Translations under genes and position numbers: made by a program
Shown: piece after piece, positions 7,344 through 15,367 of the stretch
Layout of the letters: the number at the start of each line of letters is the position of its first letter
Numbering within the stretch: position 1 is the first letter of the stretch
Notes under the pieces: model-generated
What the model saw: only the letters and a program-made list of their open reading frames with translations
Told to the model about the DNA's origin: nothing
Database searches by the model: none
NCBI GenBank assembly: GCA_947629165.1
Contig: CANRCR010000011.1
Coordinates: 1 to 41,068 of the forward strand
Origin: an uncultured Bacilli bacterium
GTDB taxonomy: Bacteria; Bacillota_I; Bacilli_A; RF39; UBA660
Length of the DNA stretch: 41,068 nucleotides
Direction: 5' to 3'

Positions 7344-7874
7344 TTAATAAGTCTCTTTCTTGATAGCTACCTTAGAAGGAGGAGAAACATAGATAGAAAG
7401 CGTTTCTTGAAGTGGACTCATACCTTCCAAAGTCGGATCAAAATCCAATAAAGGTAACACTTCTGGGAAATCCTTTTTACCTCGATATGAAAAAGAACCG
7501 ACACTAACCATATCAAACTTTCCTAAAATAAACGCATCGTTTAAAATTTTTCGATATAAATTAGAAGAAATATACTGCTGTTCCGGTAAAGCAAGTAAAC
7601 AAGAAACATTTAAATTACTAAAAATCGTACTTCCTAAGTTGGAAAGATAAGCCATTTGAATTACCATTTTAGAAGCATCCATAGGATCTGTAAAAACAGG
7701 TCCATTTAAATGATGTCGATTAAAATAATCGTTAAAAGCTTGAATATGAAGGGTTAATTCTTCCCCATTGGCAAGTCTTTGTCCTTTTTGATAAGAAGTC
7801 ACTTCAAAACCCCGAGCACTTGTTAGGCTTGGTGTAACAATAGTTAAAAAAGAATCAAATAGACCTGTCGTCAT
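7344..7874 (-). CDS. Protein of unknown function (176 residues)
   Basis: Not recognised. It is a soluble-looking 176-residue protein without a signal peptide or clear membrane helix, with a mixed alpha/beta pattern. Hydrophobic strands such as SCLLALPE and DMVSVGSFSYRG alternate with polar helices; the C-terminus (SIYVSPPSKVAIKKETY) is basic. GGAGAGGG lies upstream of the ATG, and a SigA promoter with TATAAT is about 35 nt before it. It has its own terminator, so it is a single-gene unit between prs and the Ham1-type pyrophosphatase. Nothing in the context fixes a function, though both neighbours act on nucleotides. Confidence 0.65.
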   Translation of the reverse strand: MTTGLFDSFLTIVTPSLTSARGFEVTSYQKGQRLANGEELTLHIQAFNDYFNRHHLNGPVFTDPMDASKMVIQMAYLSNLGSTIFSNLNVSCLLALPEQQYISSNLYRKILNDAFILGKFDMVSVGSFSYRGKKDFPEVLPLLDFDPTLEGMSPLQETLSIYVSPPSKVAIKKETY

Positions 7875-7906
7875 AGGAATAACCCTCTCCTTTTTTACGT
7901 TTCTTC

Positions 7907-7935
7907 ATTATACCACAAAAGTGAAAAAAATGCAA
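7907..7935 (-). promoter_or_regulatory. SigA promoter of the 7344-7874 gene
   Basis: Minus strand TTGCAT (7930-7935), 17 nt, TATAAT (7907-7912). Confidence 0.75.
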
Positions 7936-7948
7936 CTAAAACCAGTGC

Positions 7949-7975
7949 ATAAAAAAACTAGTTTCAAAACTAGTT
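7949..7975 (-). terminator. Terminator of the Ham1-type gene
   Basis: Minus strand AACTAGTTTT-g-AAACTAGTT followed by TTTTT, about 40 nt after the stop at 8018. Confidence 0.75.
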
Positions 7976-8017
7976 CCTTTTAATTGCATTCATTTTCGTA
8001 AATCAAACATAACTAAA

Positions 8018-8578
8018 CTAATCTTTCTTATCTTTTAAATAGTTTGCTAATTCCCGGTAAGCATCGGTATTCCAAACTAAACATCTTTCATCATCCGGAT
8101 AATTTCCCATGGTTTTATTATAACCTTCTGGAATAAAGATAAAGTCCCAACTCCAACCATAAGTTCCTGACTTTTTCTTGGCTATTTTACCTTTTGTAAT
8201 CGACTTAAAAACAATCGGTTCCTTGCCATATTCGCAATAAGCAAAAGCTTCCATGAAACAAGCATTTCGGTTTTCGACACCTTTTAATAATTTCAAAAGT
8301 CCATCTTCGCCAATACGTTCATCAACATAATGCGTATATGGACCCGGGAACCCACCTAAAGCCTCTACATATAAACCCGTATCATTTTTTAAAACCGTTG
8401 CCTTTAATTTGTCACTGGCTTCTTTGGCGGAATGCATGGCTACTTCTTCGACCGTATCGGCCTGAATCTCCGTCGTTTCCATTTTTACCTGTTCTACTTC
8501 AATACCTAAAGGTTCTAAGATTTGCTTAGCACTCAAAATTTTAGACCAATTTCCTGTAACATAAATAATCTTTTTCAT
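8018..8578 (-). CDS. Ham1/RdgB-type non-canonical purine NTP pyrophosphatase
   Basis: 186 residues. The N-terminal YVTGNWSKILSAKQIL (5-20) is the family's TGNxxKxxEA-type nucleotide site. LKNDTGLYVEALGGFPGPYTHYV corresponds to the DSGLxVdaLxGxPGvySary catalytic segment, with Asp at the active site and Thr replacing Ser. Reaction in the family: (d)ITP or XTP to the monophosphate plus pyrophosphate, clearing deaminated purines. AGAGGTGG precedes the ATG and TATAAT lies about 26 nt upstream of it. The substitution of SARY by THYV places it nearer the eukaryote/archaea-like ITPase side than Bacillus RdgB. Exact substrate range is not visible from sequence. Confidence 0.85.
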   Translation of the reverse strand: MKKIIYVTGNWSKILSAKQILEPLGIEVEQVKMETTEIQADTVEEVAMHSAKEASDKLKATVLKNDTGLYVEALGGFPGPYTHYVDERIGEDGLLKLLKGVENRNACFMEAFAYCEYGKEPIVFKSITKGKIAKKKSGTYGWSWDFIFIPEGYNKTMGNYPDDERCLVWNTDAYRELANYLKDKKD

Positions 8579-8640
8579 AGGCCACCTCTTTTGCTATATT
8601 ATATCATACATTTTTAATTTTCTTCACTTTTTTATAGAAA

Positions 8641-9852
8641 TTAGCAAGCGCCTATCATCCCTTTTAAAATTCGACCAAAAATCGAAAAGAAGCCAAGCGG
8701 TTGAACGGTTTCTTTTACGGTCACATCGTAAGTCCCTAACACTTCCCCGTTCGATTTTAATAATACTTTACCGACAATATCTCCCGGTTGAACAGGAAGC
8801 GAAAAACGATCTAATTGTAACTCGGTAGTAAGTTGATCTAAAGTGTCACTTTTTTTAGTGACTACACCAATATCCTGCGTAGCGACAATTTCGATTTTAT
8901 CCCGATTTGCCATTTCCATTTGAACTTCCGTTAACACTTCTCCTTTTTGTTTTACTAACTGCATTTTATAAAGATTAAATCCATAATCGAGTAAAGCTGC
9001 CGTCTCACTATTACGTACTTTACTATTTTCTTCTCCAAATACTAAAGCGACTAAACGGAGCCCATCTTTTTTAGCGGTTACTGCCATACAGTAAAGTGCA
9101 TCATCCGTATGTCCCGTTTTGAGTCCATCGGCACCCGGATAAGTACGAATCAATTTATTGGTATTGACGAGCCAAAACTTATTAGGTGTATCCGCTCTTA
9201 AATAGTCTTCATAAACCGAAGAAAATTCAAAAATTTGATCATGTTTTAATAACTCTTTTACAATAATACTCATATCACGTGCCGAGGAATAATGGTTTTC
9301 TTCATCTAATCCCGTACTATTCATAAAATGCGTATTCGTAAGTCCCAACGCTTGAGCCTTATCGTTCATCATTTGAACAAAAGCTTCTTCCGTACCACCG
9401 ATACGCTCTGCCAAAGCAACGGTCGCATCATTGGCACTGGCCATCGAAAGTCCTTTCATTAAATCGCGAACACTCATAATTTCACCGGTTTCTAACCAGA
9501 TTTGACTTCCTCCCATACCAGATGCATTACTACTGATGGTTAATTTCTCATCCCAAGAAAGATTCCCCGCTTCGATAGCTTCCAAAATTAAAATCTGACT
9601 CATCATTTTAGTCATCGAAGCAACACTAATACGTTCGTCTGGATTTTTTTCAAACAATATTTTTCCCGTAGATGCCTCCATTAAAATTCCACTTCTGGCA
9701 TTCGCAATTAAATTCTCTTCCGCATTCGTAGTAGCCATCTCCTCATCCTCTGAAATCAACATAATATCCGAAGTGGTATCCATCGCCAAAACAGTTAAAA
9801 AAGGATACCAAAATAAACAAAAAGAAAAACATAAACACACTATCTTTTTCAT
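8641..9852 (-). CDS. D-alanyl-D-alanine carboxypeptidase, peptidase S11 (PBP5/DacF type)
   Basis: 403 residues with an N-terminal signal peptide (about 1-23). All three penicillin-binding motifs are present: SMTK at 79-82 (catalytic Ser79, Lys82), SAN at 139-141 and KTG at 245-247. A C-terminal beta domain and a terminal amphipathic helix (FFSIFGRILKGMIG) would anchor it to the outer face of the membrane. It trims the terminal D-Ala from peptidoglycan pentapeptides. AGGAGG precedes the ATG. In Bacillus, dacF heads the spoIIA operon; here the spoIIA-like genes lie 2.6 kb downstream on the same strand but behind other genes and terminators. A DacF role is possible, but vegetative DacA cannot be excluded. 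Confidence 0.92.
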   Translation of the reverse strand: MKKIVCLCFSFCLFWYPFLTVLAMDTTSDIMLISEDEEMATTNAEENLIANARSGILMEASTGKILFEKNPDERISVASMTKMMSQILILEAIEAGNLSWDEKLTISSNASGMGGSQIWLETGEIMSVRDLMKGLSMASANDATVALAERIGGTEEAFVQMMNDKAQALGLTNTHFMNSTGLDEENHYSSARDMSIIVKELLKHDQIFEFSSVYEDYLRADTPNKFWLVNTNKLIRTYPGADGLKTGHTDDALYCMAVTAKKDGLRLVALVFGEENSKVRNSETAALLDYGFNLYKMQLVKQKGEVLTEVQMEMANRDKIEIVATQDIGVVTKKSDTLDQLTTELQLDRFSLPVQPGDIVGKVLLKSNGEVLGTYDVTVKETVQPLGFFSIFGRILKGMIGAC

Positions 9853-9878
9853 ATATTCCTCCTAGTTATCCCTATGCG

Positions 9879-9909
9879 ATAGTAAAAGGAATCATGCTCA
9901 ATTTGTCAA
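9879..9909 (-). promoter_or_regulatory. Possible promoter of the S11 carboxypeptidase gene
   Basis: Minus strand TTGACA (9904-9909), 19 nt, TACTAT (9879-9884). The spacer is long, and the -35 lies inside the T-run of the upstream terminator. The same stretch also holds GCATG and GGGATAACTA, faintly like SigF/SigG elements but badly spaced. Confidence 0.35.
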
Positions 9910-9936
9910 AAAAAAAGAAACGGTTGCTCGTTTCTT
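9908..9936 (-). terminator. Terminator of the surface protein gene
   Basis: Minus strand AAGAAACG-agcaac-CGTTTCTT followed by a run of T residues. Confidence 0.85.
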
Positions 9937-9950
9937 AAAATAATACGAAT

Positions 9951-11990
9951 TTAATTTATTTTATTTTGTTTTTTTAAAAGAACGAAAGAACAAGTAACGC
10001 CTATAAAACTGATTACAAAGCAATAAAGCATTTTATCTAAAGAGTCAAAAGTATGTGGTGGGTCGATAACCGGTTCATCAACTACTTTCTCAAACTTTCC
10101 GACGATAGTAATATTATTGGCAGGCATAACAAATTTACCATCTTTTAAAAGAACATCTTGTACCGTCCAACCTAAAAATTTATAAGTGTCAAATGTTTCA
10201 TCTCCTACGGTTGTATCGAGTGTAACCACATCTCCAACACGATATTCTGTTTCCAAAGGAAAAACAAAATCATTAGGCATATCTCCCTCAATTAAATAAG
10301 TTACCGTATAAAGTGGTTCAAATTCTCCTGTAATTACAACGTCGTGATCAGGCATAACAAACGTATTATCTTGAAGTGTTACAGAATTTGTACTCCATCC
10401 TTTAAAATAATAATGTTCTTTTGTTAAGTCCTCTTCTAAAGTAACCGTTTCTCCTTCTTTATAAAGAATTGCTTTAGGAACAGTAACATCGGATGGAACA
10501 TCGCCATCAAGTTGATAACGTACATAATGTGTTTTAACAGCAGCTACTTGATAAGGATTTGCTTCCGTACCATTACCAGTAGTAAAAATAGCATCATTAG
10601 GTAACACGACTACTGGACGTACACTATATTGGTAATTAGGATCACTATCATGTCCACTTGCAAAAGTATCTTTTGTATCGCGCCAATCAAGATTACCTGT
10701 CCGTTCGATATTAAAGGTTGTAGTTCTACTATCCGAATCAAAATAATAAGGACTCATCAAGAAATAATAATGACCATTGTTAAGATAATAATCGTTATTG
10801 TTTGTATTATGTTTTCCACCAGCTAATATAGCTTCATCACTCGTAAGTAAACCAACCGGATATTGTAATTTTTCATTTCCATTTTTATTTCCTGTAACCG
10901 AAAAATTATCATTTAAATTCGTACAAGAAAGATTTGGTTGCGCTGAAACAGCACGTTGATAAGTACTAAAATACAAGTATTCCTGACTAGAATCCCCATT
11001 TAAAGGATCCCATCCATTATAAGTAGCAATCGTTCGATCATTACAAAAGGTAGCATTCGAATCAAGATAATCGGTATATGCGGTCATATGTTCCCGATAC
11101 CATTCATCGACAGCCGTTTTAGCAAGTGAATTATTTTCGTTAGCAAACATATTATTAATAGCCGTCTCAATAGTTTCACCATTTTTCAATTCGATATAGA
11201 ATGCAGAACGACTATCATTGGTATAAACAATATAATATACTGGATTACCTGCTCCACATTCATGACTCGTCGTAAAACAAGTGTAATGATGATTTTTAAT
11301 CGTCTCACGATCTTTTTCCCAATTATCACGCCAATTACTATTCGCATCCGGATCGTCATGACCTGCACCATTTACAGTCGTCTTTAACGTATAACCTGTC
11401 GATTCATCATAAGTAACAGTAGTTCCAAACTTGTAATACCCATCACTATCCGATTTGCTTAAGTCATCGACATTTCGTTTATTAACAGAATACAAGTTTC
11501 CAAACATGTAACCTGCATAAGCTAAATTCCAATTATCACTTTGATAAGCAGTTAAAATATCGGCAGAATTCGTATTTTCACAAGTATATTTATCTCCATC
11601 TAGAACAGCTTCACCATTATAAATAAGTTTAATGCCACCATCTTCTGTTGTTCTAACTACTTGCCAACATACATTTCCAAATAAAACATTATTATTATCT
11701 ACCTTACCACGATAATAATATACCGGATGCTCATCTTCTTTAGTAGAAGACATTAAATAAAGACCTCTTCCATTCGTCTCAGAAGAAATAGCACTAAAAT
11801 CGATTTCGTCATCTAATTTTGCATCCTTTATCAATTCCTCATAAAGGTTAAAATATTTTTCCTTTGTAAGAAGCGATTCTTGATAGTTTATCCGTCCCGA
11901 TTCCAACGAAAGTTTTTCAAAATAAGAAGCACTTGGAAGTAAAGCAAGGGATAAAGCGAAAAGAAAAGTTCCAATTTTTTTCATCATCAT
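9951..11990 (-). CDS. Large surface protein with two InlB-type (Flg_new) repeats and a C-terminal anchor
   Basis: 679 residues. Signal peptide about 1-22. A large Asn/Asp/Tyr-rich extracellular region spans residues about 60-480; it contains NVCWQVVRTTEDGG and ends with SVRPVVVLPNDAIFTTGNGT, a type seen in many gut Bacillota surface proteins. Two InlB B-repeat (Listeria-Bacteroides) units follow at about 490-560 and 561-632, each ending in FVMPxxxxxIxGxFE. The C-terminus has PPHTF (644-648), a hydrophobic segment (about 655-672) and KKQNK, the layout of a sortase signal with a non-standard motif; plain membrane anchoring is the alternative. Six or more Cys residues in the ectodomain hint at disulfides. 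AGAGGTGA precedes the ATG. Ligand or substrate unknown. Confidence 0.82.
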   Translation of the reverse strand: MMMKKIGTFLFALSLALLPSASYFEKLSLESGRINYQESLLTKEKYFNLYEELIKDAKLDDEIDFSAISSETNGRGLYLMSSTKEDEHPVYYYRGKVDNNNVLFGNVCWQVVRTTEDGGIKLIYNGEAVLDGDKYTCENTNSADILTAYQSDNWNLAYAGYMFGNLYSVNKRNVDDLSKSDSDGYYKFGTTVTYDESTGYTLKTTVNGAGHDDPDANSNWRDNWEKDRETIKNHHYTCFTTSHECGAGNPVYYIVYTNDSRSAFYIELKNGETIETAINNMFANENNSLAKTAVDEWYREHMTAYTDYLDSNATFCNDRTIATYNGWDPLNGDSSQEYLYFSTYQRAVSAQPNLSCTNLNDNFSVTGNKNGNEKLQYPVGLLTSDEAILAGGKHNTNNNDYYLNNGHYYFLMSPYYFDSDSRTTTFNIERTGNLDWRDTKDTFASGHDSDPNYQYSVRPVVVLPNDAIFTTGNGTEANPYQVAAVKTHYVRYQLDGDVPSDVTVPKAILYKEGETVTLEEDLTKEHYYFKGWSTNSVTLQDNTFVMPDHDVVITGEFEPLYTVTYLIEGDMPNDFVFPLETEYRVGDVVTLDTTVGDETFDTYKFLGWTVQDVLLKDGKFVMPANNITIVGKFEKVVDEPVIDPPHTFDSLDKMLYCFVISFIGVTCSFVLLKKQNKIN

Positions 11991-12014
11991 ATACTCACCT
12001 CTATTATATATAAG

Positions 12015-12044
12015 ATTATAATATGTACCTTGTCATAAAGTCAA
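12015..12044 (-). promoter_or_regulatory. SigA promoter of the surface protein gene
   Basis: Minus strand TTGACT (12039-12044), 18 nt, TATAAT (12015-12020), about 25 nt before the start codon. Confidence 0.8.
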
Positions 12045-12104
12045 CTTATTGTTAATGAATAAACTATTATTCTTAAATAAATTAAATGAATTTTTAAAGA
12101 TGAT

Positions 12105-12132
12105 TTGAAATAAATTATGATATGATTATAGT
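12105..12132 (+). promoter_or_regulatory. Promoter of the VanY-type gene
   Basis: TTGAAA (12105-12110), 16 nt, TATAGT (12127-12132). The leader is very short before the AGGTGA ribosome site. The region 12045-12104, between the divergent promoters, is AT-rich with no further feature seen. Confidence 0.5.
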
Positions 12133-12146
12133 AGGTGAAAATAAAT

Positions 12147-13097
12147 ATGAAAAAAAGAAGAAAGCGATTAATTTTGTTACTAGCTATTATACTCTTACTC
12201 ATAGGAGGAGGATTTCTAGTAGTAAAATTGTTACCAAATAATACTCAAGAGAAAGAATCTCAAACAGAAAATAGTCCTAATCCTCAAACGGAAAGTACTC
12301 CTACTCCTCAAATAGAAGATAGTTCTACTTCGCAAACACAAGAAGATAAAGTTTTAAAAGAAAAACTAGCAAAACTAGAAAACATTAATGAAAAAATAGA
12401 TTATTTTAATATGGACTATCTCGATCGTTATCTTGCCTATTTAGAGAAAAATCCAACTATGGATAAAAAAGATATCGTCACAAGAGTGAACATCGGTCTC
12501 GATTACGACTATTATACCCATACAAAAACGACTCCTTATCAAAACAAAATCTATATTTTAAGTAATAAATATATCTCGATGGGAGACTATGTTCCAAACG
12601 ATTTAGAAAAAGTTTCCTCATCATGTAGTACAGGAACAAGACTCATGGTAAAAGAAGCAAGAGTTGCTTTCGAAAACATGTGCAATAAAGCAAAAAGTGA
12701 CGGTTATACGATTCGAGCTATGTCGACGTATCGCAGTTACGAATACCAAGTAGGACTTTACCAACGATATGTCGATCAAGATGGGGTCGAAGAAGCGGAT
12801 ACCTATTCAGCGCGTCCTGGTTTTTCAGAACATCAAACAGGACTTGTTGCCGATATCGACAACGGTTCCACCGTCTACACCCAGTTCCATACGACCAAAG
12901 AATATCAATGGATGAAAGATAACGCATACAAGTACGGATTTATTGAACGGTATCCCAAAGGTAAAGAAAATATCACTGGTTATACGTATGAATCATGGCA
13001 TTATCGCTATGTCGGAAAAGAAATTGCAACCTACATTCACGAACACAATATTACTTTTGACGAATACTATGTACAATTTATTGAAGGAAAAAAATAA
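12147..13097 (+). CDS. Membrane-anchored D-Ala-D-Ala carboxypeptidase, VanY/LdcB type (peptidase M15B)
   Basis: 316 residues from the ATG at 12147 (AGGTGA 8 nt upstream; a GTG at 12135 overlaps that site). One N-terminal membrane helix (about 8-28) is followed by a Ser/Thr/Pro/Gln linker with repeated PQTE/PQIE-like units (about 35-66) and an extracellular catalytic domain. Zinc ligands are His229 and Asp236 in SEHQTGLVAD, and His285 in ESWHYRY with catalytic Glu282; STYRSYEYQ is the usual upstream motif. It trims D-Ala or other D-residues from peptidoglycan stem peptides. It is divergent from the surface protein gene and close to the S11 carboxypeptidase, so three cell-envelope genes cluster here. 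Confidence 0.92.
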   Translation: MKKRRKRLILLLAIILLLIGGGFLVVKLLPNNTQEKESQTENSPNPQTESTPTPQIEDSSTSQTQEDKVLKEKLAKLENINEKIDYFNMDYLDRYLAYLEKNPTMDKKDIVTRVNIGLDYDYYTHTKTTPYQNKIYILSNKYISMGDYVPNDLEKVSSSCSTGTRLMVKEARVAFENMCNKAKSDGYTIRAMSTYRSYEYQVGLYQRYVDQDGVEEADTYSARPGFSEHQTGLVADIDNGSTVYTQFHTTKEYQWMKDNAYKYGFIERYPKGKENITGYTYESWHYRYVGKEIATYIHEHNITFDEYYVQFIEGKK

Positions 13098-13122
13098 AGT
13101 GCCAAAAGGCACTTTTTATTTG
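13097..13122 (+). terminator. Bidirectional terminator between the VanY-type gene and pdp
   Basis: AAGTGCC-aaaa-GGCACTT followed by TTTATTT on the plus strand. On the other strand it closes pdp, whose stop codon lies in the T-run. Confidence 0.85.
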
Positions 13123-14348
13123 AAAGTATAATATTCGTTCGGATCCACAAACGGAAGAAGTGCTTCTTCTTTTCCGTACATTGTAAATAAGACATCCCCT
13201 TTTTGAACCTTTTCACCGACAAGATGATGAAGCATAATTCCCGTTCCAGGATCAATTTCATCCTCTTTTTGAAGACGACCGGCACCTAAAGAAATAGCTA
13301 ATTCTCCCATTTTAAGAGCACTGATCGAATCAATTTCTCCATCGCAAGGAGCAAGGATATCCACTTTGTTGGAATTCAAAACAACTTGATCCAAATCGCC
13401 TCCTTGATCGTGAACGAAATCGACAAACTTTTGATAAGCCGATCCATCTTCTAAAGCAGCAAGGACTTCATCCCGCGCTACATCGTAGGAAAGATTTTTT
13501 CCCATCGAAACCATATGCGAGGCAAGCTGAACACATAAATCCGTCAAAGGAGATTTACTTTCCCCTTTTAAAACTGCCATTGCTTCTAATACCTCTACTC
13601 GATTTCCAATCGCATAACCTAAAGGCGTATCCATCGGAGTCAACAAAGTACGAACTTCTTTTTTATACTTTTCTCCGATTTTCTTCATGATATCCGATAA
13701 TTTAATCGCCTCGGACATCGTTTTAACAAGTGCACCCTCACCTACTTTAATATCAATTAATATTTTATCTGCACCTCCAGCAATCTTTTTAGAAAGAATA
13801 CTAGAAGCAATCAAAGGAAGGGATTCGGTCGTTCCCGTAACATCACGCAAAGCATAAATCTTTCGGTCCATCGGTACTAAATTGGATGTTTGAGAAGTTA
13901 CAGCAAAACCATTCTTCTTTAGTAATGATAAAAATTCATCTTCCTTTAAATTGGTTCGAAATCCGGGAATACTTTCTAATTTATCAATCGTACCTCCCGT
14001 AATTCCTAATCCGCGACCACTCATCTTCGGTACGACCACTCCGAGAGATGCAACAATCGGTCCAATAATCATAGTTGTTTTATCACCGATTCCTCCCGTC
14101 GAATGTTTATCCACTTTCGGAGCATCAATCGAAGATAAATCAAGTGTATCACCACTACGTAAAAACAAATCTGTCAAATGAGTTGTTTCATCATAATTCA
14201 TTCCATTAATACAAATAGCCATTAATAAAGAACTCATTTGATAATCCGGTATTTTCTCATTTAAATAATTTTGAAAAGCATAATCAATTTCTTCATCCGT
14301 TAAAGCATACCCATTCTTTTTCTTTGTAATTATCTCGATAATATTCAT
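13116..14348 (-). CDS. pdp: Pyrimidine-nucleoside phosphorylase
   Basis: 410 residues, slightly shorter than the family's 430-440. The N-terminal helical domain is followed by the phosphate-binding DKHSTGGIGDKTT and by KMSGRGLGITGGTIDKLESI, the hallmark of thymidine/pyrimidine nucleoside phosphorylases. The C-terminal barrel-sandwich domain carries GAGRLQKEDEIDPGTGI. It splits uridine, thymidine or deoxyuridine with phosphate into base and (deoxy)ribose 1-phosphate. GGGTGATAAG precedes the ATG. It is a single-gene unit with a consensus promoter; no deoC, cdd or drm lies beside it, unlike many Bacilli. Confidence 0.95.
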   Translation of the reverse strand: MNIIEIITKKKNGYALTDEEIDYAFQNYLNEKIPDYQMSSLLMAICINGMNYDETTHLTDLFLRSGDTLDLSSIDAPKVDKHSTGGIGDKTTMIIGPIVASLGVVVPKMSGRGLGITGGTIDKLESIPGFRTNLKEDEFLSLLKKNGFAVTSQTSNLVPMDRKIYALRDVTGTTESLPLIASSILSKKIAGGADKILIDIKVGEGALVKTMSEAIKLSDIMKKIGEKYKKEVRTLLTPMDTPLGYAIGNRVEVLEAMAVLKGESKSPLTDLCVQLASHMVSMGKNLSYDVARDEVLAALEDGSAYQKFVDFVHDQGGDLDQVVLNSNKVDILAPCDGEIDSISALKMGELAISLGAGRLQKEDEIDPGTGIMLHHLVGEKVQKGDVLFTMYGKEEALLPFVDPNEYYTFK

Positions 14349-14370
14349 CTTATCACCCTACTCTAAAATA

Positions 14371-14399
14371 ATTATAACGATTTTCTATAAATTATGCAA
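14371..14399 (-). promoter_or_regulatory. SigA promoter of pdp
   Basis: Minus strand TTGCAT (14394-14399), 17 nt, TATAAT (14371-14376). Confidence 0.75.
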
Positions 14400-14404
14400 T
14401 CAAA

Positions 14405-14430
14405 CAAAAAAAGATATCTTACCGTATCTT
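14405..14430 (-). terminator. Terminator of the XRE regulator gene
   Basis: Minus strand AAGATA-cggtaaga-TATCTT followed by TTTTTTG. The stem contains the stop codon of the regulator. Confidence 0.65.
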
Positions 14431-14772
14431 CTTTTCAATTAAGGACACAAACCGTTTCGGATCTTCCATCACTTTTTTATACAATTCTTCATTTTTTCGA
14501 AGTTCTAAAATTAGTTCGATTTCTTCATTTGCCATCGACAAAGCATGTTTTTTATTTGGCGATTTAACAAAACTATCGCCTCCTAAAAAATAACTGTAAT
14601 CCACATTAAAAACATTCGATAAATCAATTAATGTATCCACCGTAGGTGTTCTTGTACCTTTTTCATAACAACAGATACTCACTTTGGTAACATTAATCTG
14701 CTCTCCAAGTTCCTGTTGTGTCAGACCCTTTGCGAGTCGAAGCTCTTTTAAACGCTTCCCAAACAATAACAT
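14419..14772 (-). CDS. XRE-family transcriptional regulator
   Basis: 117 residues from the ATG at 14772 (GGAGTGG 7 nt upstream; the GTG at 14781 lies in that site). Residues about 4-60 are a Cro/CI-type helix-turn-helix: LKELRLAKGLTQQELGEQIN, then VSICCYEKGTRTPTVDTLIDLSNVFNVDYSYFLG. The C-terminal 50 residues are charged and helical, probably for dimerisation. The gene is monocistronic with TATAAT about 30 nt upstream. An imperfect palindrome, ACCTAAAACGTTTGGT (14818-14833), lies over the -35 region and may be its own operator. Target genes are unknown; there is no phage or conjugation context. Confidence 0.88.
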   Translation of the reverse strand: MLLFGKRLKELRLAKGLTQQELGEQINVTKVSICCYEKGTRTPTVDTLIDLSNVFNVDYSYFLGGDSFVKSPNKKHALSMANEEIELILELRKNEELYKKVMEDPKRFVSLIEKKIR

Positions 14773-14817
14773 AAATACCACTCCATTTGTTAGTTTGTAC
14801 CCTTATTATAGAAAAAT

Positions 14818-14833
14818 ACCAAACGTTTTAGGT
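14818..14833. promoter_or_regulatory. Possible operator of the XRE regulator
   Basis: A 16-bp imperfect palindrome with AAACGTTT at its centre and ACC / GGT ends. It is about 10 nt upstream of the TATAAT of the XRE gene, in the position where an autorepressor would block polymerase. Confidence 0.35.
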
Positions 14834-14843
14834 CGAAGTTAAC

Positions 14844-14880
14844 CAAAAAGAAACAAAGACAGAGTTTTTCACTCTGCCTT
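14844..14880 (-). terminator. Terminator of ssb
   Basis: Minus strand hairpin CAGAGT-gaaaa-ACTCTG followed by TCTTTGTTTCTTTTT. It overlaps the last codons of ssb. Confidence 0.6.
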
Positions 14881-15207
14881 TGCTTTGGACTGATTAGAAG
14901 TTAAAAAAGTAACTTTTTCGGCAATGATTTCGGTTAGATACTTCTTTTCTTTCTCGGACGTGGCAATCCGTGATTGAAGTCTACCTTTAATTCCTATAAT
15001 ATCACCTTTTTTACAATATTGTGCTGTATTGGAAGCAACGACATCCCAGAGAACACAATCGATAAAATCGGTATCATATTCACCGTTCATATTTTTATAA
15101 CCGCGAGGTATCGCCAAAGTAATAAAAGTCATTTTTTTCCCTTGTTCGGTATCTCGTAATTCTGGATCCTTGACAAGTCGTCCAACCAAAACCACATTAT
15201 TTAACAT
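14869..15207 (-). CDS. ssb: Short single-stranded DNA-binding protein
   Basis: 112 residues, an OB fold with the SSB signature: MLNNVVLVGRLVKDPELR, then FITLAIPRGYKN and FIDCVLWDVVASNTAQYCKKGD, and IKGRLQSR. It lacks the Gly/Pro-rich linker and the acidic DDDIPF-type C-terminal tip that recruits partner proteins in replicative SSBs. The length matches Bacillus SsbB (113), the competence-linked short form, better than SsbA (172). The gene stands alone, not between rpsF and rpsR where replicative ssb usually lies, so a second full-length SSB is expected elsewhere. AGGAGGG precedes the ATG. Confidence 0.92.
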   Translation of the reverse strand: MLNNVVLVGRLVKDPELRDTEQGKKMTFITLAIPRGYKNMNGEYDTDFIDCVLWDVVASNTAQYCKKGDIIGIKGRLQSRIATSEKEKKYLTEIIAEKVTFLTSNQSKAKAE

Positions 15208-15228
15208 TTTTCCCTCCTTTCTAAACTC

Positions 15229-15257
15229 ACTATAACAAAAGAAAAATAGTCTTGCAA
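15229..15257 (-). promoter_or_regulatory. SigA-type promoter of ssb
   Basis: Minus strand TTGCAA (15252-15257), 17 nt, TATAGT (15229-15234). No ComK-box pair was recognised. Confidence 0.6.
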
Positions 15258-15294
15258 ATCGCTCTTTTTAAGTTTTGAAAAGGAAAAATGAGCA

Positions 15295-15331
15295 TAAAAA
15301 AAGAATTTTCCAAGATAAAATTCTTTTTTTG
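15295..15331 (-). terminator. Terminator of the suf operon
   Basis: Minus strand AAAGAATTTT-atcttgg-AAAATTCTTT followed by T residues, about 40 nt after the sufB stop. Confidence 0.85.
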
Positions 15332-15367
15332 TTTCTTAGTATATTTTATTTATAAAAAAGTAAACTT

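Noticed and set aside
11186-11371. Second frame within the surface protein gene
   Set aside because: A low-complexity shadow frame without start signals.
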